A DNA stretch of 64,000 nt from Oscillatoria salina IIICB1 (GTDB lineage: Bacteria; Cyanobacteriota; Cyanobacteriia; Cyanobacteriales; SIO1D9): contig NZ_JAAHBQ010000117.1 in the NCBI RefSeq assembly GCF_020144665.1, forward strand, positions 95,411 to 159,410, written 5' to 3'. The notes beneath the pieces are model-generated. The model was not told the DNA's origin, did not search any database, and saw nothing but the letters and a program-made list of their open reading frames with translations. Shown one piece after another: positions 18,538 to 26,216 of this stretch. The translations under genes and the position numbers were made by a program. Numbering within the stretch: the stretch's first letter is position 1; every line of letters begins with the position of its first letter.

Positions 18538-19287
18538 ATGAGTTTACATCCTCAACTAGTAAAGGCTTTTGCCCAAAAGAATGCTCTCAAAGTTATTAGC
18601 GGCTTGAATAATTTTGACTCTCAGAGCGTGGCTGCGGTGGTTAAGGCGGCTACCGCAGGTGGTGCAACTTTTGTCGATTTGGCGGCAGATCCCGATCTTG
18701 TCCGCATGGCGCGTCAGTTGACTGATTTACCAATTTGTGTTTCGGCTGTGGAACCGCAGTTATTTGTAGAAGCGATCGCTGCTGGTGCGGATTTGATTGA
18801 AATTGGTAATTTTGATAGTTTTTACGCCCAAGGAAGACGTTTTGAAGCGGCTGAAGTTTTGCAGTTAACGAAAGAAACGCGATCGCTGCTTCGGGATGTT
18901 ACTCTTTCGGTGACGGTTCCTCATATTCTGGAACTCGATCGCCAAGTACAATTGGCTGAGGAGTTGGTTGCTGCGGGTGCTGATATTATTCAAACTGAAG
19001 GCGGTACGAGTAGCAGTCCTCAACATCCTGGTACTCTGGGTTTGATCGAAAAAGCTGCACCTACTTTAGCGGCGGCTTATAGCATTTCTCAGGCTGTTGA
19101 TGTGCCTGTTTTATGTGCTTCTGGTTTGTCTAATGTTACTGCACCAATGGCGATCGCTGCTGGTGCTAGTGGTGTTGGAGTTGGTTCGGCGATTAATCAA
19201 CTCGATAATGAAGTAGCTATGGTGGCTGTGGTTCGCGGTTTGGTGGATGCTTTGGCTACTGCGAAAACTAATCGAGTTCTTTCCTAA
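18538..19287 (+). CDS. Ycf23 / DUF561 family TIM-barrel protein
   Basis: A 249-residue protein of the Ycf23 family, conserved in cyanobacteria and in red-algal plastids, function unknown. The sequence reads as a TIM barrel: ALKVISGLNNF at the start, FVDLAADPDLV, LIEIGNFDSFY, IIQTEGGTSS, PVLCASGLSN and a C-terminal GVGVGSAI phosphate-binding loop like those of HisA/HisF/TrpC-type enzymes. The ATG at 18538 gives the usual N-terminus. It is transcribed divergently from the kinase gene, with a 159-bp spacer. Confidence 0.87.
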   Translation: MSLHPQLVKAFAQKNALKVISGLNNFDSQSVAAVVKAATAGGATFVDLAADPDLVRMARQLTDLPICVSAVEPQLFVEAIAAGADLIEIGNFDSFYAQGRRFEAAEVLQLTKETRSLLRDVTLSVTVPHILELDRQVQLAEELVAAGADIIQTEGGTSSSPQHPGTLGLIEKAAPTLAAAYSISQAVDVPVLCASGLSNVTAPMAIAAGASGVGVGSAINQLDNEVAMVAVVRGLVDALATAKTNRVLS

Positions 19288-19471
19288 CCTAACCCCCTAA
19301 CCCCCTTTCCTCCTAGGGAAGGGGGAGACAAGGAAGAGGGGGAGGACAAGGGAGAAGGGGGAGACAAGGAGGAGTTAAGGGATAAACGGATAACTGTTCA
19401 CTGTTCACTGGTCACTGTTCACTGTTCACTGATAACTGTTCACTGATAACTGAACCCAATCCCCAATCCCT
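19288..19471. repeat. Short tandem repeat spacer (STRR-type)
   Basis: A C-rich/G-rich segment (19289-19380, with CCCCCTAACCCCC and GGGGGAGACAAGG modules) is followed by tandem CACTGTT and GATAACTGTTCACT units to 19455 and then CCCAATCCCCAATCCC. This resembles the short tandemly repeated repetitive sequences of filamentous cyanobacteria. The stop codon of the minus-strand aminotransferase abuts the CCCAAT repeat. Confidence 0.8.
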
Positions 19472-20624
19472 AAGACAAAGAAGCATAGCTTTTAACTTCT
19501 ACCAAACAATCTTTCAGCGCGTAAACTACTTGTTGTTGTTCTGCAAAGGAAAGTTCGGGGAACATTGGTAAAGACAAAACTTCGTTCGCGGCTTGTTCGG
19601 CAATGGGGAAGTTTCCTTGCTGATATCCTAATTGTTGATACACAGGTTGTAAGTGTAAGGGTAAAGGATAATAAACCATTGTCGTAATTCCTAATTCTCC
19701 GAGTTGCTGGCGGATTTTGTCGCGCAATTTGGGAGATTTTTCTTGACAATTTACCCGAATTGTGTACTGGTTCCAAACCGATTTAGCTGCGGGTAGCACT
19801 TGGGGAAGTTTAATTCCGGGAAGGTTTTCCAGAAGCTTTTGATACTGTTGAGCTAACTGATTTCGTTGTTGATTCCAGCGATCGAGATAAGCTAGTTTAA
19901 CTTGTAGGATCGCTGCTTGAATGCTGTCGAGACGAGAATTAATGCCATTAACTTGGTGATAATAGCGATCGCTTCTACCATGATCGGCGACAATGCGCAT
20001 TTGTGCCGCAATTTCGGGATTATTGGTGGTTGCTATTCCCCCATCACCACAAGCAGCTAAATTTTTCGTCGGATAGAAGCTAAAACAACCGATATCGCCG
20101 ATCGTACCCACTTTAGCACCTGCCCATTCCGCCCCGGTTGCTTGAGCGCAATCTTCGATGACAAAGAGATGGTTTGCTTTCGCAACCTGCATTAATTCAG
20201 TCATATTCGCAGGTTGTCCGAACAAATGAACCGGAATAATTGCCTTTGTTTGCTTAGTAATAGCGGCAGTGAGATGATTAATATCGAGATTAAACGTCTG
20301 GGGATCGATATCGACAAATACGGGTTTAGCACCCACAGCCGCGATCGCTTCAGCCGTTGCAATAAAAGTAAAGGGTGTGGTAATTACTTCATCTCCTGCG
20401 CCGATTTTTAAGGCTCTCAGGGCAAGATAAAGCGCATCTGTGCCAGAATTGCAGGAAACAGCACGATCTACGCCTAAATAAGCAGCAAATTGTTGCTCAA
20501 AATCTGTTACCGCAGTACCACCGATATAACGACCAGAATAAAGGATATCGAGAACTGCCGTCCCGACTTCCTCTCTAATAAGTTTGTATTGTCTTGTTAA
20601 ATCAACAGGAGGTATTTTATTCAC
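19470..20624 (-). CDS. DegT/DnrJ/EryC1/StrS aminotransferase
   Basis: A 384-residue PLP-dependent sugar or aminotransferase fold type I protein. The PLP lysine lies in CFSFYPTKNLAACGDGG; other family blocks are CNSGTDALYLAL, VITTPFTFIATAEAI, VHLFGQPANM and the ligand aspartate in VIEDCAQATGA. Such enzymes aminate nucleotide-linked keto-sugars for surface polysaccharides or glycosylated metabolites. GTG start. No sugar-nucleotide gene is adjacent, so the substrate is unknown. The 3' end borders a tandem-repeat spacer. Confidence 0.9.
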   Translation of the reverse strand: MNKIPPVDLTRQYKLIREEVGTAVLDILYSGRYIGGTAVTDFEQQFAAYLGVDRAVSCNSGTDALYLALRALKIGAGDEVITTPFTFIATAEAIAAVGAKPVFVDIDPQTFNLDINHLTAAITKQTKAIIPVHLFGQPANMTELMQVAKANHLFVIEDCAQATGAEWAGAKVGTIGDIGCFSFYPTKNLAACGDGGIATTNNPEIAAQMRIVADHGRSDRYYHQVNGINSRLDSIQAAILQVKLAYLDRWNQQRNQLAQQYQKLLENLPGIKLPQVLPAAKSVWNQYTIRVNCQEKSPKLRDKIRQQLGELGITTMVYYPLPLHLQPVYQQLGYQQGNFPIAEQAANEVLSLPMFPELSFAEQQQVVYALKDCLVEVKSYASLS

Positions 20625-20735
20625 TCGCTCTCACCAACAGGTTTTACCTATAAAAGCAAATTTTGCCTAAAAAGGGAATATTAGCACAACATTGTCTTAT
20701 TTTTTAGAGAATGCTTCCAGGACGAGATTGTTTCA

Positions 20736-21515
20736 ATGGACAACTTAATTGAATTAGAATATACAGATTTAGCTTTGGCTTTAGCTCTGATGGCGATCGC
20801 GATCGGCTTATCTAGTTGGGAGAAACTAGGATTAGAAAATCAACTTTTTTTCGCCACAGTGCGATCGCTACTTCAGTTGACGGTGGTAGGATACATTTTA
20901 GAATTCGTCTTCGCGATCGCCAATCCTTGGCTTGTCTTAGCAGCGATCGCGACAATGATCTCAATTGCGGCAATTGTTACCCGCAACCGGATCGGGAAAA
21001 AACTCCAGCGTCTCTTACCGTTAGTCTGGGGTTCGCTAGTCGTTAGTACGGCGATTACTTTAAGTTATGTAATTTTTTTGATTATTCAACCCAATTTGTG
21101 GTATGAGCCACAATATTTAATTCCCCTAGCAGGTATGATTATCGGTAACGCGATGAACGGAGCCGCGATCGCCGGAGAACGACTAGCTAGTAAGATCGAC
21201 AATAGCCAAATTGAAATCGAAACCTATCTCAGTTTAGGAGCCAAACCCCAACAAGCGATCGCCAATTATCGTCAAGAAGCCATTCGTGCTGGCTTAATTC
21301 CCACTTTAAATCAAATGATGGTTGTCGGTTTAGTTACTTTACCAGGAATGTTTACAGGACAAGTTTTAAGCGGGATCGATCCCTTAAATGCCGTTTCCTA
21401 TCAGTTATTAATTTTATTCGCGATCGCCTTTGCTAATTTGATCGCCACTTTATTAGTAACCAACGGCGTTTATCGTCAATTTTTCAACGATCGCCAACAG
21501 CTTATCTCGCCGTAA
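20736..21515 (+). CDS. FetB/YbbM-type ABC transporter permease
   Basis: A 259-residue membrane protein of the UPF0014 (YbbM/FetB) family with about seven hydrophobic segments. Conserved stretches include LATVRSLLQLTVVGY-like residues 40-55 (FFATVRSLLQLTVVGYIL), PLAGMIIGNAMNGAAIAGERL and GLVTLPGMFTGQVLSG. In E. coli FetB works with the ATPase FetA in iron homeostasis. The ATPase partner is not next to it: the upstream gene is a divergent aminotransferase and the downstream gene is convergent. Confidence 0.85.
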   Translation: MDNLIELEYTDLALALALMAIAIGLSSWEKLGLENQLFFATVRSLLQLTVVGYILEFVFAIANPWLVLAAIATMISIAAIVTRNRIGKKLQRLLPLVWGSLVVSTAITLSYVIFLIIQPNLWYEPQYLIPLAGMIIGNAMNGAAIAGERLASKIDNSQIEIETYLSLGAKPQQAIANYRQEAIRAGLIPTLNQMMVVGLVTLPGMFTGQVLSGIDPLNAVSYQLLILFAIAFANLIATLLVTNGVYRQFFNDRQQLISP

Positions 21516-21561
21516 ATTTTCCTTAAATAATTCCCAATTGGCATAATTCAACTTGAGATTA

Positions 21562-23424
21562 CTAATCCGGCAAATAAGTTTGAATCAAAACATTATCCGG
21601 AGTATAAACTTCTACACGAGTTCCCGACTTATTACTAATAGCTTCCAAAGCCACCTCCAGAGATTTTACATGATTAAAGAGATTAACCTGAGTTTGATAA
21701 TCGCCTTTAGTTTGAGCATTAATTGCCGTTTGTCGTAACTTTTGCATATAACTAGAACTCAAGCTAACTTTAACCACATTATTAGTAATTGTATAGTTAC
21801 AAATCGAACTCGTTGCCGAACAAATGCGTTCTAAATCCTCCTTAATTTGTTGCAATTTCAGAGCAATGCGCAATTGCGCTTGAGCATTTTTGTAAGCTGC
21901 CGAATAAGTAGGAATTAAAGACTGAGCTTTACTGTGGTAAAAAGTATTATTAGGAACTTGTTGAATGTAAGCAAGACCATTACGCCAACGCTCAGAAGCC
22001 ACAGCCCATTGACCGTTTTTTTCTGCTTCTTGAGCTAACTCACCCAGACGAACACCTTGATTATAAGTATTATCGCCAAATTGTTCTTGAGTTTGGCGAT
22101 CGCGTGCTTTAGCTAACTTAGGTGAATAAAGTTTTTGTAACTGTTGTGCTTCTTCGTAAACTGTCGTACCTTGAGGAATTGCTGCCAAACGTTCTTGCAC
22201 CGTTTGCCAAGTAGAATAAACTAACTGCCAATTAGCTAAAGTTTGGGCAACTCCTTGACGCACTTCGGCAATTTCCGCCGCATTTTTAGCTGCTTCCAAG
22301 TTAACTGTAGCCTCTTTTTCTTGCTGCAAGCGACGATTAATTACCGCTAAATTTTCTTGATATTCTTCAACCTTAGTTCGAGCAAAATCGTAAAAATCAC
22401 TCTCAGGAGAAACTTCCTCTAAAAGCGCGATCGCCTCGCGCCATCCTGTTTGAACTTCTTCCCATTTAGCAGCAGGTAAAGGCGGATTTTGCGTCAGATA
22501 AGCAGTTTTTGCTCCTGCTTGTAAACCCAAAACTAAGCGATCTAAATTTTCCGAACGAGGCTGATAAACTTGTAACAGATTTGCTGCCTCTGAGTGATGT
22601 CGCGACCAAGAAGGGATAGCCTGTAAAATATCGATCGCCCGATCTAAATGTTTTTGTGCATTGAGAATTGCTTGTCCTGAAGTGGGACCTTGGAGAATTT
22701 CTTCTGAACCATCAGCTAACTGTTTAGCCACACCTAAAACTTCACATTTGCCAACCACACAGGGACGATTGAGAAAAGATAAACTCGTCAAGAAAAAGAC
22801 TAAACCAATCCCCAATCCAGCTAAAATTATCGGCAGCCAATTTGTCTGAGAAATTTCATTTTCTTCATCTTCTTCTCCGGCAGTTTCTAATTCATCATTT
22901 TCCGGAAAATATGAGGAATGGAAATTGGTTTTTTCTGGTTCAACTGCGGTAGTTTCGTTAGAGGAATCTTCTTCGTCATCGAGTTTCAGCAACTCTTCTA
23001 ACTCAGCCATTTCCTCATTGACAACAGGTGCATCTGTCGAAGCAGCATCAGTTTCGGCAACTGCTTCCTCAGCATTTTCTGAGCTAGGTGTAGAAATTGT
23101 CACCGTATGAAAAGCATAGGGTTGCTCTTGCCCTAACACTCTCAAATACATTAACACTCGATAGCCTCCTGCTAATTCAGGAACTTGGCTATCAGGATCG
23201 ACAAGATCCGTTTTCCAATCTTTGAGAGTTGCCTCAATCAAGTTAAAGGTACGTTTTTTATAAGGAGTAACTGGCTCTGGATGTTCCACTAAAATTGTCA
23301 GTGTCTCATCTCGGAAAAGACAGCGCACCTGTAAAGGTACGATTTGTAGTGATTCTGAGTTGAGGCGCTTTTGTAATCGATCCTCTAACGTTTCTAAAGT
23401 AGTTGGGCGAGTCGCTGTTTCCAT
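21562..23424 (-). CDS. Membrane-anchored cyanobacterial protein of unknown function
   Basis: A 620-residue protein that I cannot place in a named family. Residues 1-110 form a compact domain (LQIVPLQVRCLFRDETLTILVEHP, PELAGGYRVLMYLRVLGQEQPY; read as separate blocks) likely cytoplasmic. Residues 115-195 are acidic and low-complexity. One membrane helix lies at about 197-217 (LPIILAGLGIGLVFFLTSL). The remainder (about 240-620) is helical with repeated Trp-containing blocks (WREAIALLEEV, WQLVYSTWQTV, WRNGLAYIQQVP) that resemble TPR-like pairs. The helix orients the C-terminal part outside the cytoplasm or in the lumen. Confidence 0.75.
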   Translation of the reverse strand: METATRPTTLETLEDRLQKRLNSESLQIVPLQVRCLFRDETLTILVEHPEPVTPYKKRTFNLIEATLKDWKTDLVDPDSQVPELAGGYRVLMYLRVLGQEQPYAFHTVTISTPSSENAEEAVAETDAASTDAPVVNEEMAELEELLKLDDEEDSSNETTAVEPEKTNFHSSYFPENDELETAGEEDEENEISQTNWLPIILAGLGIGLVFFLTSLSFLNRPCVVGKCEVLGVAKQLADGSEEILQGPTSGQAILNAQKHLDRAIDILQAIPSWSRHHSEAANLLQVYQPRSENLDRLVLGLQAGAKTAYLTQNPPLPAAKWEEVQTGWREAIALLEEVSPESDFYDFARTKVEEYQENLAVINRRLQQEKEATVNLEAAKNAAEIAEVRQGVAQTLANWQLVYSTWQTVQERLAAIPQGTTVYEEAQQLQKLYSPKLAKARDRQTQEQFGDNTYNQGVRLGELAQEAEKNGQWAVASERWRNGLAYIQQVPNNTFYHSKAQSLIPTYSAAYKNAQAQLRIALKLQQIKEDLERICSATSSICNYTITNNVVKVSLSSSYMQKLRQTAINAQTKGDYQTQVNLFNHVKSLEVALEAISNKSGTRVEVYTPDNVLIQTYLPD

Positions 23425-23569
23425 AGTAGATAGAACGCGATGATATAAGCGTATTTGTTAGTTTAGGTGCTTTTTGGGTAAATTGTTGGTTTAATTGTTA
23501 CTCTGGTGATTACTATCCCACTGACAGGCTGTTCACCTTCTCCTATTTAACCTTTTATTTGCAAAAACA

Positions 23570-24835
23570 ATGGAATTACTAGAGTATCAAGCAAAAGAAT
23601 TATTTCGTGGTGTAGGCATTCCTGTCTTACCAAGCCAACGCATTGACAACCCTAGGGATATTAGAAGGTTACAGTTAGACTATCCTATCGTACTTAAATC
23701 CCAAGTGCGAGTGGGAGGACGAGGAAAAGCAGGTGGAATCCGATTTGTAGAGAATACCATCGACGCGATCGCGGCTGCACGCACGATTTTGAATTTGGCG
23801 ATCGCGGGTGAGTATCCGCAAGTTTTGTTGGCTGAGGCTCGTTATGATGCTCAAAGAGAGTTTTTTTTGGCGGTAGTCTTAGATTATCAGTTAAAGCGTC
23901 CGGTGCTTCTGGGTTCGATTCAAGGTGGGATCGATGTGGATGCGGTGGTCGAAAAAATGACAAAAGTAGCGATCGAGGATGAATTTTCTCCTTTTTATGC
24001 TCGACGTTTGGCTTCCCGGATGGGACTTCAGGGTGAGTTACTTCAGTCGGTAAGTGAAATCATCCAGAAAATGTACGATCTGTTTGTTTTTAAGGATTTA
24101 GATTTAGTCGAAATTAATCCGCTTGGGGTGAGTAAAGATGGTGAGTTGATGGCATTGGATGGGAAAATTACTGTTAACGATTATTCCTTGGGACGACATC
24201 CAGATCTGATTTCCCTTGCCGATTCCGAACAGATTTCTGCCTTAACTTCCGAAAAAATCTTATTTCAACCTGCTCAATCTCTACCATTATCATTAAAAAG
24301 CAAATGGGTGAATAAAGCAGGTAATGTTGGAATTATCAGTAATAGTGTCGGTTTGGCTTTAGCTACTTGGGACTTACTTTGTCAAGATGGATCTGTACCT
24401 AATTGTTGCGCGATCGTTGATGATGGCGAAATCGCTACTCAGCTTGAATTAGCGATCGCACAGTTGAGTGAAGATATTGAAGAGTTACAAGTTGTGTTGG
24501 TTAATATTCTTAGCGATTCAGTTACAGCGACGAAAGTAGGTGAAGCGATCGCTGATTATTTACTACCCGATTTTAACGAAACGCGTGCTAGCCGCAGCGA
24601 AGATCGCTTAGAAAGACCAACTGCTGTGGTTTCTCGTTCTCGTCGCGAGAACCGCGAACCTCAAATTAAACCACAGCCGGAAAATCAACCACCTCAGTTT
24701 GTAATTCGCGTTGTGGGTGGAGAACTCGATTCGATTCGAGAACGTTTAACAGCGATGCCTGTACACTGGACAGATAGCTTGGAAGAAGCAGTAAATCTTA
24801 CTGTTTCTCTGAGTAATCCGGAAACTACAGATTAA
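23570..24835 (+). CDS. Succinyl-CoA synthetase beta-subunit-like ATP-grasp protein
   Basis: A 421-residue homologue of SucC. The ATP-grasp half looks intact: MELLEYQAKELF, KSQVRVGGRGKAGG, LVEINPLGV and ALDGKI with the Mg-binding Asn and Asp. The C-terminal half is divergent: the glycine-rich loops of E. coli SucC (LDVGGGA and NIFGGI) are here IVDDGEIA and NILSDS. Residues about 337-378 are an Arg/Glu/Pro-rich insertion absent from SucC. It is followed 30 bp later by the alpha-like gene. Homology is clear, but succinate-CoA ligase activity is doubtful. Confidence 0.75.
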   Translation: MELLEYQAKELFRGVGIPVLPSQRIDNPRDIRRLQLDYPIVLKSQVRVGGRGKAGGIRFVENTIDAIAAARTILNLAIAGEYPQVLLAEARYDAQREFFLAVVLDYQLKRPVLLGSIQGGIDVDAVVEKMTKVAIEDEFSPFYARRLASRMGLQGELLQSVSEIIQKMYDLFVFKDLDLVEINPLGVSKDGELMALDGKITVNDYSLGRHPDLISLADSEQISALTSEKILFQPAQSLPLSLKSKWVNKAGNVGIISNSVGLALATWDLLCQDGSVPNCCAIVDDGEIATQLELAIAQLSEDIEELQVVLVNILSDSVTATKVGEAIADYLLPDFNETRASRSEDRLERPTAVVSRSRRENREPQIKPQPENQPPQFVIRVVGGELDSIRERLTAMPVHWTDSLEEAVNLTVSLSNPETTD

Positions 24836-24865
24836 TCAACTGCTTGTCTTGAGAGCAAATTAAAT

Positions 24866-25759
24866 ATGAATTGGACACCAGACAGCAAAATTTTGGTTCA
24901 GGGCATTACCGAACCAATCGGGGTACATTACACGCTTAAAATGAAAGATTATGGTACTAATATTGTTGCCGGAGTTAGTGCTGGTCAAGGCGGTACAAAA
25001 TTATCTGATATTCCTATTTTTGATTTGGTCGAAGAAGCAAGATCCGCATTAGGAGAAATCGATTTTTCCTTGATTTTTGTCCCCTCTTATGCTGCACTCG
25101 ATGCTGTTTCTGAGGCGATCGCCGCAGGTATTCGCCAAATAATTCTCGCTACTGCTGGTGTCCCACCTTTAGATATGGTTCGCTTGCTGAAAAAAGTTCG
25201 CGAAACTGATACTTTACTTTTAGGTCCTGGTAATGCGGGAATTATTATCCCAGAAAAATTTTTCCTGGGAATTAGCGAACCTCAATTTTTTACTCCCGGT
25301 AAGGTAGGAATTATTAGCCGCACTGACTCTTTGATTTACGAAGTTGCTTTAGAATTAACTCAGGCAAAATTAGGACAGTCTATTGCTGTGAGTTTGGGTA
25401 GTGAGGGAATTATCGCTAGTGATTTTCAGCACTGGTTGGGAATTTTAGCCCAAGATAAAACAACTCAAGCAATTGTCTTACTCGGACAAGCGATCGCTTC
25501 TCAGGAAAAAGCTACAGTTGAGTATATCAAAAGCGCGATCGCTAAACCAGTGGTTGTTTATCTCGCTGGTACTCACACCCCAGTTAATCTTCCTTTGGGA
25601 GATTCGGCGGCGATTATCGCTACTCAGCTTACTCAAACTCCCGAAGGTTCCCGCATTAGCGATCGCCAACTTTCTACTTTTGAAAAGGCAAAAATTCCCC
25701 TCGCTAAACGTCCTTCCCAAATTCCTTCTCTAGTTAAAAAATTACTCAAAAAAAAGTGA
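24866..25759 (+). CDS. Succinyl-CoA synthetase alpha-subunit-like protein, active site altered
   Basis: A 297-residue homologue of SucD with the CoA-binding Rossmann domain recognisable (QGITEPIGVHY, VAGVSAGQGGTKL, LFVPS-like LIFVPSYAA). Key catalytic motifs are changed: the phosphohistidine loop MGHAGA is LGDSAA with Asp at residue 246; GEIGG is GQAIA with Gln at 208; SRSGT is SRTDS; GPNCPG is GPGNAG; GGDPIPG is GSEGIIA. The frame is intact, so this is not decay by frameshift. Likely an operon with the beta-like gene. The product may be a non-phosphorylating or regulatory relative of the synthetase. Confidence 0.75.
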   Translation: MNWTPDSKILVQGITEPIGVHYTLKMKDYGTNIVAGVSAGQGGTKLSDIPIFDLVEEARSALGEIDFSLIFVPSYAALDAVSEAIAAGIRQIILATAGVPPLDMVRLLKKVRETDTLLLGPGNAGIIIPEKFFLGISEPQFFTPGKVGIISRTDSLIYEVALELTQAKLGQSIAVSLGSEGIIASDFQHWLGILAQDKTTQAIVLLGQAIASQEKATVEYIKSAIAKPVVVYLAGTHTPVNLPLGDSAAIIATQLTQTPEGSRISDRQLSTFEKAKIPLAKRPSQIPSLVKKLLKKK

Positions 25760-25775
25760 TTGGCTACTGGGTTTA

Positions 25776-25896
25776 GTTATCACTTATCAGTTATCAGTAG
25801 ATCTTGGAGACAAGGAAGACTTGGAGGAAGTAGATAGTAAACTGTTTCCTGTTCGCTGGTAACTGATAACTGTTTACTGCTAATCCCCAATCTCTA
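25776..25896. repeat. STRR-type tandem repeat spacer
   Basis: Contains TATCAGTTATCAGTA, GGAGACAAGGAAGACTTGG, CTGGTAACTGATAACTG and AATCCCCAATCTC modules of the same type as those at 19.4, 30.0 and 57.8 kb. No gene. Confidence 0.7.
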
Positions 25897-25941
25897 AGCT
25901 ATTATGAAAAAATAAGCACAAATTTTCTGAGGAAAATTTTT

Positions 25942-26154
25942 ATGGCTGAATACAGAAAGATTGAATATCGCATTGGCAAAGATGGCAAAATCACCGAAAG
26001 GGTAATTAATGCTAGTGGACAAAGCTGCACTGAAACTACCAAAAACATTGAAAAGGCTCTTGGTGATTTAGAATCTCAAGAATTGTTGCCGGAATACTAC
26101 CAACAAGATTCTAACTTATTTGACATCCAAACTCAAAATTTAGACCAATTTTAG
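25942..26154 (+). CDS. DUF2997 family small protein
   Basis: A 70-residue protein starting YRKIEYRIGKDGKITERVIN and continuing with GQSCTETTKNIEKALG, matching DUF2997. In cyanobacteria and some plastids these proteins are often encoded next to ycf35 (DUF1257) and a ferredoxin; neither partner is present here. AGGAAAATTTTT precedes the ATG, giving a plausible ribosome site. The single Cys in GQSC is conserved in the family as I recall it. Function unknown. Confidence 0.82.
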   Translation: MAEYRKIEYRIGKDGKITERVINASGQSCTETTKNIEKALGDLESQELLPEYYQQDSNLFDIQTQNLDQF

Positions 26155-26175
26155 ACTTACCATAAACCTTTAATT

Positions 26176-26210
26176 GAGAGACGCAGTCAAATGCGTCTCT
26201 CGCTGGTTTT
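26176..26210 (+). terminator. Hairpin terminator between convergent genes
   Basis: GAGAGACGCA (26176-26185) and TGCGTCTCTC (26192-26201) form a perfect 10-bp stem with a 6-base loop, followed by GCTGGTTTTCTT. It lies 20 bp after DUF2997 and just before the end of the convergent AAA-WD40 gene, so it may serve both strands. Confidence 0.75.
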
Positions 26211-26216
26211 CTTGCA

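Noticed and set aside
23570..25759. SucCD-like genes as pseudogenes
   Set aside because: Both frames are full length with no stop or frameshift, and the ATP-grasp residues are retained; divergence rather than decay is more likely.
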